Origin: an uncultured Collinsella sp.
GTDB lineage: Bacteria; Actinomycetota; Coriobacteriia; Coriobacteriales; Coriobacteriaceae
Length of the DNA stretch: 41,162 bases
Assembly: GCA_900544865.1 (NCBI GenBank)
Contig: UQXA01000018.1
Span: forward strand, 1-41,162
Direction: 5' to 3'
The notes under the pieces were generated by a model. It worked only from the letters and a program-made list of their open reading frames with translations, was not told the origin of the DNA and did not search any database. Every line of letters starts with the position of its first letter. Within the stretch, counting starts at the first letter, position 1. A program made the position numbers and the translations under genes. Below are positions 6,642-15,012 of the stretch, in pieces.

Positions 6642-8873
6642 CTAGAAGTTGGCGTCGTTGAGTTGTTCACTCTCGAGGCTGTCGAGCTGTTGCTGTTCGG
6701 GCGTATCGGCGACACTCTCGAGCAGCTCGGTGGGATCGACGTTCATGCTCTTGCCGGCCTCGTTGCCGTTGACCAAGTCGTCCGAGAAGATGTCGACTTC
6801 CATTTCCTCGGCCTCTTCGATCTGGATCTCGAGCGGCACCTGGGTGCGCACGAGTTTGACGGCCGGGCGCATGCGGGCAAAGAGCGGTACGTACTCGATG
6901 ATGATGGCCGAGTTCTCGAGACCATACCAACGTGCCGGGCTTCCGCAGGCGCGGCGGACGGCATACTTGATGGCCATGACGCGATGGTCGTTGCGGTTGA
7001 TGTCCGTTTCGGGGGCAAGCATCTTGCGCAGCATGCAAAAACGGAAGTCGCCCACGTTGCCGCGCGTCTCGTAGATGGAGTAGGTGTGGTGCTGCGGCGG
7101 CAACTCACCCGAAGCCATCAGGTCGCCGACGATCTGACGCAGATAGGCGTTGATGCGCTGGTTGACCTTAAAGCCCAGGTCCAGGCGAACGCGGAAGAGG
7201 AAGTCCGTGCCAAAGGTCTCGACGGAATACTCGTGCGTATAGGGCTCGTCGGTGACATGCACGTTAATGAACCAATACGCCTTGGCGCGCTTGGGATGTT
7301 TATCCAGGATGGAATAGAGCACGTCGCGGTCGAGTGTGAGCGGATCGGGGCTGTTGGTGAGGAACACCAGGTTGTCGGCGAGCACGGGATAGGTCTCGTC
7401 GTTGCGCAGGCGGTTGAGCTGGTCGATGTACTTGGAGACGGGCAGCAGGATCGTCTGCGTGCGCTCGATGGCGGTGCCGCGGCGCCACACGTACATAAGG
7501 CCAAACAGCAGTGCGGCCAGGAAGATCATCACATAGCCGCCGTCAAAGAACATGGTGAGGCACGAGGCGAAGAAGCACAGCTCAATGGCACCGAAGAGCA
7601 GGGCGAAGACGCAGGCGCCCAGCTTGTGCTTGAGGATGCCGGCGATGTAGCTCGTCAAAAGCGTCGTGGTCATGAGCATGGTCACGGTAATGGCGAGGCC
7701 GTAGGCGCTCTCCATGCGCTCGGAGTTTTGGAACAGCAGAACGATGAAGATGCAGCCGACCCACATGATGTTGTTGACGAGCGGAATATAGAGCTGGCCC
7801 TTGGTGTCGCTGGGGTAGTGGATGCGCAGATGCGGCATAAGGTTGAGACGGGTTGCCTCGGATACCAGCGAGAAAGAGCCGGTGATGAGCGCCTGCGAGG
7901 CGATGATGGCCGCCACGGCCGAAAGCACGATGGCAAAGGGACGCAGGGGCTCGGGAAGCATCATATAGAACGGGTTGACGATATCCATCGCGAGCATCTG
8001 GGGATTGGAGTTGTTGGCAAGCAGCCAAGCGCCTTGACCAAGATAGTTGAGGATAAGGGCCGCCTTAACAAACGGCCAGGATGCATAGATGTTTGCCTTG
8101 CCTACGTGGCCCATGTCCGAGTAGAGGGCCTCGGCGCCGGTCGTCGACAGGAAGACGAAGCCGAGCACCATGATGCCCGAGTGGTTGATGGGCGAGAACA
8201 GGAACATGATGCCGCGGATGGGGTTGAGGGCGCGTAGGATGGACAGGTTGCCGAGCATGTTGAACAGGCCGGCGCCCGCCAGGAACAGGAACCATAGCGT
8301 CATAAGCGGACCGAACAGCTTACCGATTGACGAGGTACCGGCGCGCTGCATGGCAAATAGGCCACAGATAATGATGATGGTGATGATGATGACGTTGGTC
8401 TGGCCGTCACCCAATAGCGCGTGGCCCCACTCGATGGTGCGCAGGCCCTCAATGGCTGTGGTGACCGTGACCGCGGGGGTGAGGATGCCGTCGGCGAGCA
8501 GCGCCGCGCCGCCGATCATGGCGGGGAGAATCAGCCACGGTGCCACCTTGCGCACAAGACTGAACAGGGCGAAGATGCCGCCTTCGTTGTGGTTGTCGGC
8601 CTTCATGGCGATTACCACGTACTTGACCGTGGTCACGAGCGTCATGGTCCAGATGACGAGCGAAAGCGCGCCCAGGATCATGTCCTCGCTGACGGTGCCG
8701 ATGCCGCCGTTGTTGGCGACGATTGATTTCATGGTGTACATGGGGCTCGTGCCGATGTCGCCATAGACGACGCCGAGCGTTACGAGCAGCATGCCAGCGG
8801 AGAGGGGAATGGCTCCGTGCCCGCCCTGCACATGCTGATCTTGGAGGTTTGCCTCCAGTTTGTTGTGTGCCAC
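6642..8873 (-). CDS. kup: KUP/HAK/KT-family potassium uptake protein
   Basis: About 743 residues. The N-terminal two-thirds holds the roughly 12 membrane segments of low-affinity K+:H+ symporters, starting with the family signature TLGVVYGDIGTSPMYT and followed by LSLVIWTMTLVTTVKYV and ADNHNEGGIFALFSL. A long cytoplasmic C-terminal part follows (about 250 residues), ending in an acidic, Glu-rich tail. Length is slightly above the Escherichia coli protein (622), owing to this tail. Two starts are possible: ATG at 8891 with little ribosome binding sequence, or GTG at 8873 preceded by AAGGGAG at 5 nt. I prefer the latter. A perfect inverted repeat sits directly upstream at 8894-8918. Confidence 0.92.
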   Translation of the reverse strand: MAHNKLEANLQDQHVQGGHGAIPLSAGMLLVTLGVVYGDIGTSPMYTMKSIVANNGGIGTVSEDMILGALSLVIWTMTLVTTVKYVVIAMKADNHNEGGIFALFSLVRKVAPWLILPAMIGGAALLADGILTPAVTVTTAIEGLRTIEWGHALLGDGQTNVIIITIIIICGLFAMQRAGTSSIGKLFGPLMTLWFLFLAGAGLFNMLGNLSILRALNPIRGIMFLFSPINHSGIMVLGFVFLSTTGAEALYSDMGHVGKANIYASWPFVKAALILNYLGQGAWLLANNSNPQMLAMDIVNPFYMMLPEPLRPFAIVLSAVAAIIASQALITGSFSLVSEATRLNLMPHLRIHYPSDTKGQLYIPLVNNIMWVGCIFIVLLFQNSERMESAYGLAITVTMLMTTTLLTSYIAGILKHKLGACVFALLFGAIELCFFASCLTMFFDGGYVMIFLAALLFGLMYVWRRGTAIERTQTILLPVSKYIDQLNRLRNDETYPVLADNLVFLTNSPDPLTLDRDVLYSILDKHPKRAKAYWFINVHVTDEPYTHEYSVETFGTDFLFRVRLDLGFKVNQRINAYLRQIVGDLMASGELPPQHHTYSIYETRGNVGDFRFCMLRKMLAPETDINRNDHRVMAIKYAVRRACGSPARWYGLENSAIIIEYVPLFARMRPAVKLVRTQVPLEIQIEEAEEMEVDIFSDDLVNGNEAGKSMNVDPTELLESVADTPEQQQLDSLESEQLNDANF

Positions 8874-8893
8874 GTGGACTCCCTTAGACATCC

Positions 8894-8918
8894 GGTTATC
8901 TGTCTAGGACAGATAACC
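8894..8918 (-). promoter_or_regulatory. Perfect 11-bp inverted repeat at the kup start
   Basis: GGTTATCTGTC (8894-8904), spacer TAG, GACAGATAACC (8908-8918). It abuts the ATG at 8891. It may be an operator or a 5' leader hairpin controlling translation of the K+ transporter. It does not match the large c-di-AMP (ydaO) riboswitch pattern. Confidence 0.55.
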
Positions 8919-8973
8919 TTTATGCCGTCTTTATACATACAAGAGCAGTTTGGCACATCGGGTTATTTTAGAC

Positions 8974-8997
8974 AATAATCCCCAGCTGGGGATTATT
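8974..8997 (-). terminator. 24-bp perfect palindrome, probable eamA terminator
   Basis: AATAATCCCCAG and CTGGGGATTATT with no spacer, 35 nt past the EamA stop. On the minus strand it is followed by T-rich GTCTAAAAT. It could also be a protein-binding site upstream of kup. Confidence 0.55.
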
Positions 8998-9031
8998 TAT
9001 GTACACAGGTAGCATTTCAAAACAGGGGCTT

Positions 9032-9943
9032 TTAAGCACGTGCTGTCTGGGCGATGCCGGCTTTGGCGTTTGTGCGTTTGCCGACGAGTTCGCAAAAAAT
9101 TGCGCCGCCGACGATAAGTGCGGCGCCCATCAGGCGGACTGGTGTTATGGCTTCGCCTAAAAGGACGGCGGAGAACACGACGGCCGAAAGCGGCTCGAGG
9201 TAGCCGACAACCGCGACAGTCTGGACGGGCAGCTTGGCGACGGCACTAAAGTAGAGTAGGCAACCGATGCCGGTGTTGACGACGCCGAGCATGACGACGG
9301 CGCGCCAATCAATACCAGCGGCGACGCCGGCGGACAGGAATGAGGGGGCGCCCTGCGTGATGAGCGTGAGGACCAGCGCGGTCACAAAGGCGGCGCTCAC
9401 CTGGAGCGTGGAGTTTTCGAGGCCTTCGATGTGTGGCGCACCCTTGCTAGCGATGACCATCAATGCATAGCAAAATGCCGAGGCGATTCCGCAGGAGATA
9501 CCAGCAATGGGCATATTGCCGCCTAGACCTTGCGCTGCAATGAGAAAAGCACCGCAAGCAACGGCGATAAAGCCGGCGATTTTTCCGCCGGTCAGCTTTT
9601 CGCCAAAGATGAGCGGGGAGAGGGCCATAACGATGATGGGGCCGCAGTAGTACAGCAGCGAGGATACGCCGACGCCGATCGTCTGGTAGGCGCGGAACAG
9701 AAAAATCCAGCTGGCGCCCAGCGCGGCTCCCGAGAGGAGGAGGGCTGCGGCTTCGCGGGGGCGAGATGGCGCCTGCAACGTATGGCGTTGGGTGATGGCG
9801 AGAATGGTGACAAGCGAGAGTGCGCCCAAAAACGTGCGTAGTAGCACGATATCGGAGCTCGGCAGCGCGATGGCAGCGGCGATGATGCCGTTGGAACCAA
9901 ACAACAGCAATGCTGCTAAGTACGTAAACAGTCCGTTGTTCAT
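9032..9943 (-). CDS. EamA/DMT-family transporter
   Basis: A 303-residue drug/metabolite transporter-superfamily protein with about ten hydrophobic segments in two EamA halves (first half ending near GFIAVACGAFLIAAQG, second beginning ISCGIASAFCYALMVIASKG). Members export amino acids, metabolites or drugs, or import unusual solutes; the substrate cannot be read from the sequence. The conserved C-terminal half pattern YLEPLSAVVFSAVLLGEAIT with the Pro and Glu is clear. It is transcribed divergently from a LysR-type regulator at 10062, with a dyad between them, which suggests this regulator controls it. The ribosome binding site is weak (GAGGGG about 10 nt away). Confidence 0.88.
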   Translation of the reverse strand: MNNGLFTYLAALLLFGSNGIIAAAIALPSSDIVLLRTFLGALSLVTILAITQRHTLQAPSRPREAAALLLSGAALGASWIFLFRAYQTIGVGVSSLLYYCGPIIVMALSPLIFGEKLTGGKIAGFIAVACGAFLIAAQGLGGNMPIAGISCGIASAFCYALMVIASKGAPHIEGLENSTLQVSAAFVTALVLTLITQGAPSFLSAGVAAGIDWRAVVMLGVVNTGIGCLLYFSAVAKLPVQTVAVVGYLEPLSAVVFSAVLLGEAITPVRLMGAALIVGGAIFCELVGKRTNAKAGIAQTARA

Positions 9944-9972
9944 GCGCTGACATCCCCTCTATATCCGAGCAT

Positions 9973-9989
9973 GTTCACTATGGGTGAAC
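9973..9989. promoter_or_regulatory. LysR-type operator dyad between eamA and lysR
   Basis: GTTCAC (9973-9978), 5-nt spacer, GTGAAC (9984-9989). The core TCAC-N5-GTGA fits the T-N11-A rule for LysR-family boxes. It lies 30 nt upstream of eamA. Confidence 0.6.
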
Positions 9990-10061
9990 TGGCTTTAGAA
10001 GAAAAGCGAATATAATGCATGGCAAACATGACAAAAACTCATGCAAAGGTGGAGGGGTGCC

Positions 10062-10919
10062 GTGGAAACGAATATTCAAAAGATGCAGGTGCTGCTGGAG
10101 ACGGTGCGCGCCGGAAGCTTTACGCGTGCTGCCGAGCGCCTGAGCTATTCGCAGTCGGGCGTGAGCCGTATGGCGGCCGATCTTGAAGCCGACTGGGGTT
10201 TTAAGGTGCTCGACCGCAGTCGCGAGGGCGTGGCTCTTTCTGCCGACGGGCGGCAAGTTATGCCGGCGGTCGAGACGTTATGCGAGGAATTTGTTCGTTT
10301 GCAGCGACGGGTGGATGAGATGCGTGGGCTCATGCGCGGCAAAATCTGCATCGGTACGTTTTCGAGTGTGGCGACCCACGTGCTGCCGCCGGTGATTGCA
10401 CGTTTTCGCGCCGATTACCCGGATGTCGATTACGAGCTACTGATGGGTGATTACTCAGAGATTGAACAATGGGTGGCGGAAGGGCGCTGCGATCTGGGCT
10501 TTATCCCGCGTGAGCCACGAGAAAACGGCATGACATCGCGGTCTTTGGTGCGCGACGAGTTAATGGCGGTAGTGCCGGCAGACTCTTTGCTTGCCACGGC
10601 GGAGGTCGTCTCTCTTGCCGATTTAGCCAACGAGCAGTTTATTCTGCTAGAACGCGGCACCGATGACGAGATTACGCCGCTGTTTCGTCGGGCGGGACTG
10701 ACAGTGCGCTCAAAACTGTCGACTTGGGATGACTATGCGATTATGGCTATGGTCGAGGACGGCTTGGGCGTGAGCATTCTTCCCGCGCTCATCTTGCGCC
10801 GCTGTCAGTTCGATGTTGCCGTGCGCCCACTCGAGGGACATCCTCATCGGCAGATCAACGCCATATATCGAACGGCCGACGTTTCGCTTGCCGCTGCTCG
10901 ATTCCTTGAATACCTCTAA
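10062..10919 (+). CDS. LysR-family transcriptional regulator
   Basis: A 285-residue regulator. The N-terminal winged helix is typical (QKMQVLLETVRAGSFTRAAERLSYSQSGVSRMAADLE), followed by an effector-binding periplasmic-binding-like domain (GKICIGTFSSVATHVLPPVIARFRAD; later MAMVEDGLGVSILPALI). GTG at 10062 is chosen because GGAGG lies 8 nt before it; the ATG at 10041 has none. Divergent from the EamA transporter, with a T-N11-A dyad in between, so it probably activates that exporter and represses itself. The inducer is unknown. Confidence 0.9.
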   Translation: METNIQKMQVLLETVRAGSFTRAAERLSYSQSGVSRMAADLEADWGFKVLDRSREGVALSADGRQVMPAVETLCEEFVRLQRRVDEMRGLMRGKICIGTFSSVATHVLPPVIARFRADYPDVDYELLMGDYSEIEQWVAEGRCDLGFIPREPRENGMTSRSLVRDELMAVVPADSLLATAEVVSLADLANEQFILLERGTDDEITPLFRRAGLTVRSKLSTWDDYAIMAMVEDGLGVSILPALILRRCQFDVAVRPLEGHPHRQINAIYRTADVSLAAARFLEYL

Positions 10920-11021
10920 ACGCGTGCATGTCATTGTCCGCTTTGGGCAAATCTCAGAGTCTGGTGCATTTTCTTATGAAATTGAACTTTCGAATGAGGT
11001 ACCGCGTTATACTGCTGCCTA

Positions 11022-11041
11022 AATTGAACCTTGGTTCAATT
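11022..11041. promoter_or_regulatory. Inverted repeat upstream of the HTH-aminotransferase gene
   Basis: AATTGAACC (11022-11030), TT, GGTTCAATT (11033-11041). The half-site AAATTGAAC recurs as direct repeats at 10979-10987 and 11052-11060, both followed by TTT. This cluster ends 21 nt before the start codon and is a likely operator, plausibly for the gene's own XRE domain. A TATACT -10-like box sits at 11009-11014. Confidence 0.6.
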
Positions 11042-11081
11042 CGTGTTCTATAAATTGAACTTTGCCAGCAAGGAGGTTCTA

Positions 11082-12602
11082 GTGGCCCAAGAGACGTTTA
11101 GCGATCGCCTGCGACAGACTATGTCCGATCGCGACGTTCGCCAGTCGGACGTAATCCGCGCATCGGAGATGCTCGGCAAAAAACTCGGCAAGAGTCAGAT
11201 GAGCCAATATGTGAGCGGCAAGACGATCCCGCGGCGCGATGTGGCTGAGCTGCTCGCCCGTATTTTGGAGGTCGATGTTACCTGGCTGCTTACCGGTGAC
11301 GCCGATCAAGGCGAGGCATCATCACCCCGCAACGATTCCAAACCCGAACCCCATCCCTCAGCTCAAATTGCAAGGAGCACCACCATGCGTACTTTTTCTA
11401 AATCCACCAAGCTCGATAACGTCCTGTATGACGTGCGCGGTCCCGTCGTCGACGAGGCCGCCCGTATGGAGGACGAGGGTGAGCGCATCCTCAAGCTCAA
11501 TATCGGCAACCCGGCGCCCTTCGGTTTCCGCACGCCCGATGAGGTCATCAAGGACATGCGCCAGCAGCTGCCCGACTGCGAAGGCTATTCCAACTCGCGT
11601 GGCCTGTTCTCCGCGCGCAAGGCAATCATGCAGTATTCGCAGATCAAGGGCCTGCCCAACGTTCAGATGGAGCATATCTACACGGGCAACGGCGTGTCCG
11701 AGCTCATTCAGCTTTCGATGAACGCGCTGCTCGACAACGGCGACGAGATTCTGATCCCCAGCCCCGACTATCCGCTCTGGACGGCGTGCGCAACCCTTGC
11801 CGGCGGTCATCCCGTACATTATCTGTGTGATGAGCAGGCGGATTGGTATCCCGACTTGGAGGATATGGAGTCCAAGATTACGAGCGCGACCAAAGCTCTC
11901 GTCATCATCAACCCCAACAACCCCACGGGTTCCGTCTATCCGCGCGAGGTGCTCGAGGGCATCGTCGAGGTTGCACGTAGGCATCAGCTGATGATCTTTG
12001 CCGATGAGATCTACGACCGCCTGTGCATGGACGGCTACGAGCACGTCTCGATTGCCTCGCTCGCCCCCGACCTGCCCTGCGTCACCTTTAGCGGCCTTTC
12101 CAAGTCGCACATGATCGCGGGCTATCGTATTGGCTGGATGGTGCTTTCGGGCAACCAGCGCTGCATGAGCGACTTCATCATGGGCATTAACATGCTCTCC
12201 AACATGCGCCTGTGCTCCAACGTGCCGGCTCAGTCGATTGTCCAGACGGCGCTCGGCGGCCATCAGTCGGTTAACGACTACATCCGCCCCGGCGGTCGTG
12301 TCTACGAGCAGCGCAACTTTGTGTATGAGGCGCTCAACAAGATTGACGGCATCTCGGTGGTCAAGCCGCGCGCGGCGTTCTATATCTTCCCCAAGATGGA
12401 TGTGAAGAAGTTCAACATCACCGATGACGAGCAGTTCGCCCTTGACCTGCTGCACGAGAAGAAGATCCTGATCACGCGCGGCGGCGGCTTCAACTGGGCT
12501 GAGCCCGACCACTTCCGTATCGTGTACCTGCCGCGCATGGAAGTACTCAAAGAGTCCCTCGAAGACCTCGCCGACTTCTTCGATCATTACCGCCAGTCCT
12601 AA
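11082..12602 (+). CDS. XRE-type DNA-binding domain fused to AlaA-like aminotransferase
   Basis: A 506-residue fusion. Residues 1-75 form an XRE/lambda-repressor helix-turn-helix domain (FSDRLRQTMSDRDVRQSDVI, SQMSQYVSGKTIPRRDVAELLARILEV). After a Pro/Ser-rich linker, residues 102-506 form a complete class I PLP aminotransferase of the alanine/valine type: NIGNPAPFGFRTPDEV, NPNNPTG, the PLP lysine in SGLSKSHMIAGYR and a substrate-carboxylate Arg region near HFRIVYLP. GTG at 11082 has AAGGAGG 6 nt upstream. A second site, AAGGAG 7 nt before the in-frame ATG at 11385, would make a free 405-residue aminotransferase, the normal length of AlaA. The gene could therefore yield both a DNA-binding enzyme and a plain enzyme. 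Repeats upstream suggest autoregulation. Confidence 0.85.
   Translation: MAQETFSDRLRQTMSDRDVRQSDVIRASEMLGKKLGKSQMSQYVSGKTIPRRDVAELLARILEVDVTWLLTGDADQGEASSPRNDSKPEPHPSAQIARSTTMRTFSKSTKLDNVLYDVRGPVVDEAARMEDEGERILKLNIGNPAPFGFRTPDEVIKDMRQQLPDCEGYSNSRGLFSARKAIMQYSQIKGLPNVQMEHIYTGNGVSELIQLSMNALLDNGDEILIPSPDYPLWTACATLAGGHPVHYLCDEQADWYPDLEDMESKITSATKALVIINPNNPTGSVYPREVLEGIVEVARRHQLMIFADEIYDRLCMDGYEHVSIASLAPDLPCVTFSGLSKSHMIAGYRIGWMVLSGNQRCMSDFIMGINMLSNMRLCSNVPAQSIVQTALGGHQSVNDYIRPGGRVYEQRNFVYEALNKIDGISVVKPRAAFYIFPKMDVKKFNITDDEQFALDLLHEKKILITRGGGFNWAEPDHFRIVYLPRMEVLKESLEDLADFFDHYRQS
11372..11387 (+). promoter_or_regulatory. Internal ribosome binding site and start codon inside the fusion gene
   Basis: AAGGAG (11372-11377), 7 nt, ATG (11385-11387) in the same frame as the long product. 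The position coincides exactly with the linker/aminotransferase boundary. Confidence 0.55.
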
Positions 12603-12607
12603 TTAGT

Positions 12608-12784
12608 TCCGCCGTTCTACCGAACGGCGGACCGCTTGACGCTGCGCGAGCCGCATTCACGCCAATCTGACGTTCAATTTCGAGGGCGCGACCAGAAGGT
12701 CAGCGCCCTCTCATTTCACGTCACCTTGGCGCAAATGCGGTTCGCTCGCTGTCGTGTGCTCAGCCTGCGTCGTTACCATGGTCC
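12608..12784 (+). repeat. Two-hairpin structured intergenic element, copy 1
   Basis: Begins 6 nt after the stop of the fusion gene. Hairpin 1: 10-bp stem 12608-12617/12622-12631 with loop TACC. Linker TTGACGCTGCGCG (12636-12648). Hairpin 2: outer stem 12646-12665/12726-12745 (17 of 20 paired), inner stem GAGGGCGC/GCGCCCTC (12682-12689/12703-12710) and a tip GACC-AGAA-GGTC (12690-12701). It is followed by GCTCGCTGTCG (12744-12754) and TTACCATGGTCC (12773-12784). Copy 2 is at 15920-16098. Hairpin 1 probably acts as a terminator. The rest has no recognised function. Confidence 0.7.
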
Positions 12785-12788
12785 ATTA

Positions 12789-12822
12789 GGGACGGAGGAA
12801 AACAGATCATTTTCCTTGACCC
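12789..12822. repeat. Short GGGAC-type inverted repeat
   Basis: AGGAAAA (12796-12802), loop CAGATCA, TTTTCCT (12810-12816), flanked by GGGAC and GACCC. It lies just past the stop of the minus-strand deformylase and may terminate it. It resembles the palindromes at 5351 and 16114. Confidence 0.5.
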
Positions 12823-12828
12823 GCGGAA

Positions 12829-13239
12829 CTATATAACGACGCCGTTGCAGTGGTCGATTTCGTGTTGGATGATCTCGGCGGTGTAGCCCGAGAAGTTTTT
12901 GATGCGGTGGACGAAGTTCTCGTCCAAATACTCAACCTTAATGCGGCGATAGCGGGTACAGGGACGCTCGCCGATCAGCGAGAGACATCCTTCGCTCGTC
13001 TGATAGGCATTGATCTGCTCAAGAATTTGAGGGTTGTACATCAGCAGCGCCCTGTTGCCGTCTTTTACGCAGATGATGCGTTTGCGCACACCGATCATGT
13101 TGGCGGCGAGCCCCACGCACTCGTGCTCATGCTCGTGGAGCGTATCCAGGAGGTCTTGCCCGATCACGGTGTCGTCGGGCCCTGCGTCTTCGGAAGGCAG
13201 GCGCAAAAAGAACTCGGATTTCATGATGGGCTTAATCAT
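12829..13239 (-). CDS. Peptide deformylase with Met in place of the motif 1 Gln
   Basis: A 136-residue peptide deformylase, an Fe/Zn hydrolase that removes the N-formyl group from nascent proteins. Motif 2 EGCLS (Cys85) and motif 3 HEIDH (His126, Glu127, His130) are intact, so metal binding and catalysis are expected. Motif 1 reads GLAANM instead of GLAANQ: the Gln that stabilises the transition state is Met48. It is shorter than typical enzymes (150-190). The start at 13239 (MIKPIMKSEFF) has GAGGAG 6 nt upstream; the longer frame to 13455 would overlap the divergent MFS gene. The copy at 4933 has the opposite pattern: Gln kept, Glu lost. No fmt or canonical def lies nearby, so this may be the accessory or the main enzyme. 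Confidence 0.82.
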   Translation of the reverse strand: MIKPIMKSEFFLRLPSEDAGPDDTVIGQDLLDTLHEHEHECVGLAANMIGVRKRIICVKDGNRALLMYNPQILEQINAYQTSEGCLSLIGERPCTRYRRIKVEYLDENFVHRIKNFSGYTAEIIQHEIDHCNGVVI

Positions 13240-13370
13240 GGCGGGCTCCTCATGTCTCATGCTTTCGTGGACTTTTAATAATAGCGCGGAAGGAAAGCTG
13301 CGCGTCCGCGTTACAATCTTTCGACGTTGGACCATGTTGCCAGGCTCGTCGTGTACGGCGTCTGGCGTAA

Positions 13371-13399
13371 GTCTAGGGCTCATTTTTCGCCCTGGACTG
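13371..13399 (+). promoter_or_regulatory. Leader hairpin upstream of the MFS gene
   Basis: AGTCTAGGGC and GCCCTGGACT can pair over a TCATTTTTC-type loop, 45 nt before the MFS start. No run of T follows, so it is more likely a leader structure than a terminator. Confidence 0.35.
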
Positions 13400-13444
13400 T
13401 TCCTCTGGGGCGATGCGACTGTCGTTCCAAGAGGAAGGAAATGC

Positions 13445-14860
13445 ATGGGGAGCAAATCTCAGCAACAAGTTCAAGTAACGCCATCGGCCACAGCGGCGCT
13501 TCTCGTCGTAATGTATATCGCAGCCTTTGTTGCCGCGTTTAACGAGAACATCATTAACGTGGCGTTGCACGACATTATGGCGGTCTTTTCGGTGAGTGCC
13601 ACCACGGCGCAGTGGCTTGTTTCGGGCTACATGATCGTGACATCGATCTTTACGGCCATCATGGCCTTCCTGTCCGGTCGTTTCTCGACGCGCAAGCTGC
13701 TGTTTTTCGCATGCGGATGCCTGGTCGCCGGCGAAGTCCTGTGTTTGGTCGCTCCGTCGTTTAGCGTTTTGCTGCCAAGCCGTATTTTGCAGGCTGCGGG
13801 ATCGGGCATCTTGTTCCCACTCATGATGAACGTGGTGCTGTCTTGCGCCCCGCGCGAGAAACTCGGCTTGTATCTGAGTCTGGGCGGTGCCTGCATTACG
13901 CTAGGGCCGGCATTTGGACCCGTGATCAGCGGTCTTATGTGCACGTTGTTTGGCTGGAGGGCAGTGTTTGTAGTGCCGCTGGTGGGCGGCATTGCGGTCG
14001 CTGCGGCGGGCGTTAAGCTTGTTCAGAATGTTGGAGAGCGCTCGAACACCACGCTTGATATTCTGTCGGTTGTTTTGCTCGCCGCCGGCATTACGGCGTT
14101 TGTGTATTCCGTGGGTGAGTTCTCGACCAATCTGATTGCCGGTGTCGTGGCGCTTTTCGCTGCCGTTGTGCTGCTCGGCCTGTTTGCGGCCCGCCAGTTC
14201 AAGCTCGAGCATCCGGTGCTTAACGTGCGTCCCATGGCGAGCGTTCGTTTTTGGCCTGCGTGCTTGCTTGTGGTGGTGTCGATGATGACGACGTTCTCGA
14301 TGAGCGTTTTGTTGCCGCTCTATTTTGAGGGCGCATACGGCATGACCGCACTTATTGCGGGCTTGCTCATTTTGCCGGCGATTGCCTGCAACGCCGTGAC
14401 CTCGATTGTGGGCGGACGCGTGATGGACGCCCGTGGCGCATGGCCGCTGCTGCCGGTCGGTTTTGCCCTGATTGCCGTGGGGCAGACTGCCATCTCGATG
14501 ACGGCGGCAAGCATGAACATCGGCGTCGTCGTGGCGCTGACCGTTGTGGTGTATGCCGGAGTCGGTTTGGTGCTGAGCCCCTCGCAAACGGCCGGCTTGG
14601 AGACGCTGCCTGCCTCTGAACATCCTCACGGAACGGCATTGCTCAACACGTGGAACATGATTGCCGCATCGCTTGGCCCGTCGCTGTTTATCGGCCTGCT
14701 CTCGAGCTCTGCGGCGACTGCCGGTGCCGCTGGCGTTGCGACGGACGTTGCCCAGGCGATTGGATTTGCAACTGCCGTGCGTGTGGCGGCTGTAATTGCC
14801 GTGGTCGGGTTTGTGGCGTCGCTGGTGTACGCTCGTCGCGAGTCGCACATGTCGCATTAA
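13445..14860 (+). CDS. MFS transporter, DHA2 (EmrB/QacA-like) drug exporter family
   Basis: A 471-residue membrane protein with about 14 hydrophobic segments, the DHA2 arrangement of proton-driven multidrug exporters. Signatures include the N-terminal FNENIINVALHDIMAVF, QWLVSGYMIVTSIFTAIMAFLSGRF (motif A region), and RILQAAGSGILFPLMMNVVLSCAP, then GGACITLGPAFGPVISG (motif C, the antiporter motif). ATG at 13445 has GAGGAAGG 5-8 nt upstream; the open frame continues upstream without a ribosome site and overlaps the divergent deformylase. The substrate is unknown: drugs, bile acids and lipids are all possible for the family. It is preceded by a 205-nt leader with a hairpin. Confidence 0.88.
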   Translation: MGSKSQQQVQVTPSATAALLVVMYIAAFVAAFNENIINVALHDIMAVFSVSATTAQWLVSGYMIVTSIFTAIMAFLSGRFSTRKLLFFACGCLVAGEVLCLVAPSFSVLLPSRILQAAGSGILFPLMMNVVLSCAPREKLGLYLSLGGACITLGPAFGPVISGLMCTLFGWRAVFVVPLVGGIAVAAAGVKLVQNVGERSNTTLDILSVVLLAAGITAFVYSVGEFSTNLIAGVVALFAAVVLLGLFAARQFKLEHPVLNVRPMASVRFWPACLLVVVSMMTTFSMSVLLPLYFEGAYGMTALIAGLLILPAIACNAVTSIVGGRVMDARGAWPLLPVGFALIAVGQTAISMTAASMNIGVVVALTVVVYAGVGLVLSPSQTAGLETLPASEHPHGTALLNTWNMIAASLGPSLFIGLLSSSAATAGAAGVATDVAQAIGFATAVRVAAVIAVVGFVASLVYARRESHMSH

Positions 14861-15012
14861 TGTGTGCACATAGATTCTGCAGCTAGATTGGATGGCGACA
14901 CCATAAACTAATGGACGTTTTGCCGAGAGGCATGATTGTTTAAAGCGCAAAGAGTGCGCGACGGGCCCCGCGAATGGGGCGATGATGCCCGAGAGGGCCA
15001 AGAAGGAGTCTC

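Noticed and set aside
8892..9031. c-di-AMP (ydaO) riboswitch before kup
   Set aside because: The space holds two short palindromes but not the large conserved core expected for that riboswitch.
11358..12587. 409-residue minus-strand frame opposite the aminotransferase
   Set aside because: A shadow of a clearly conserved enzyme on the plus strand.
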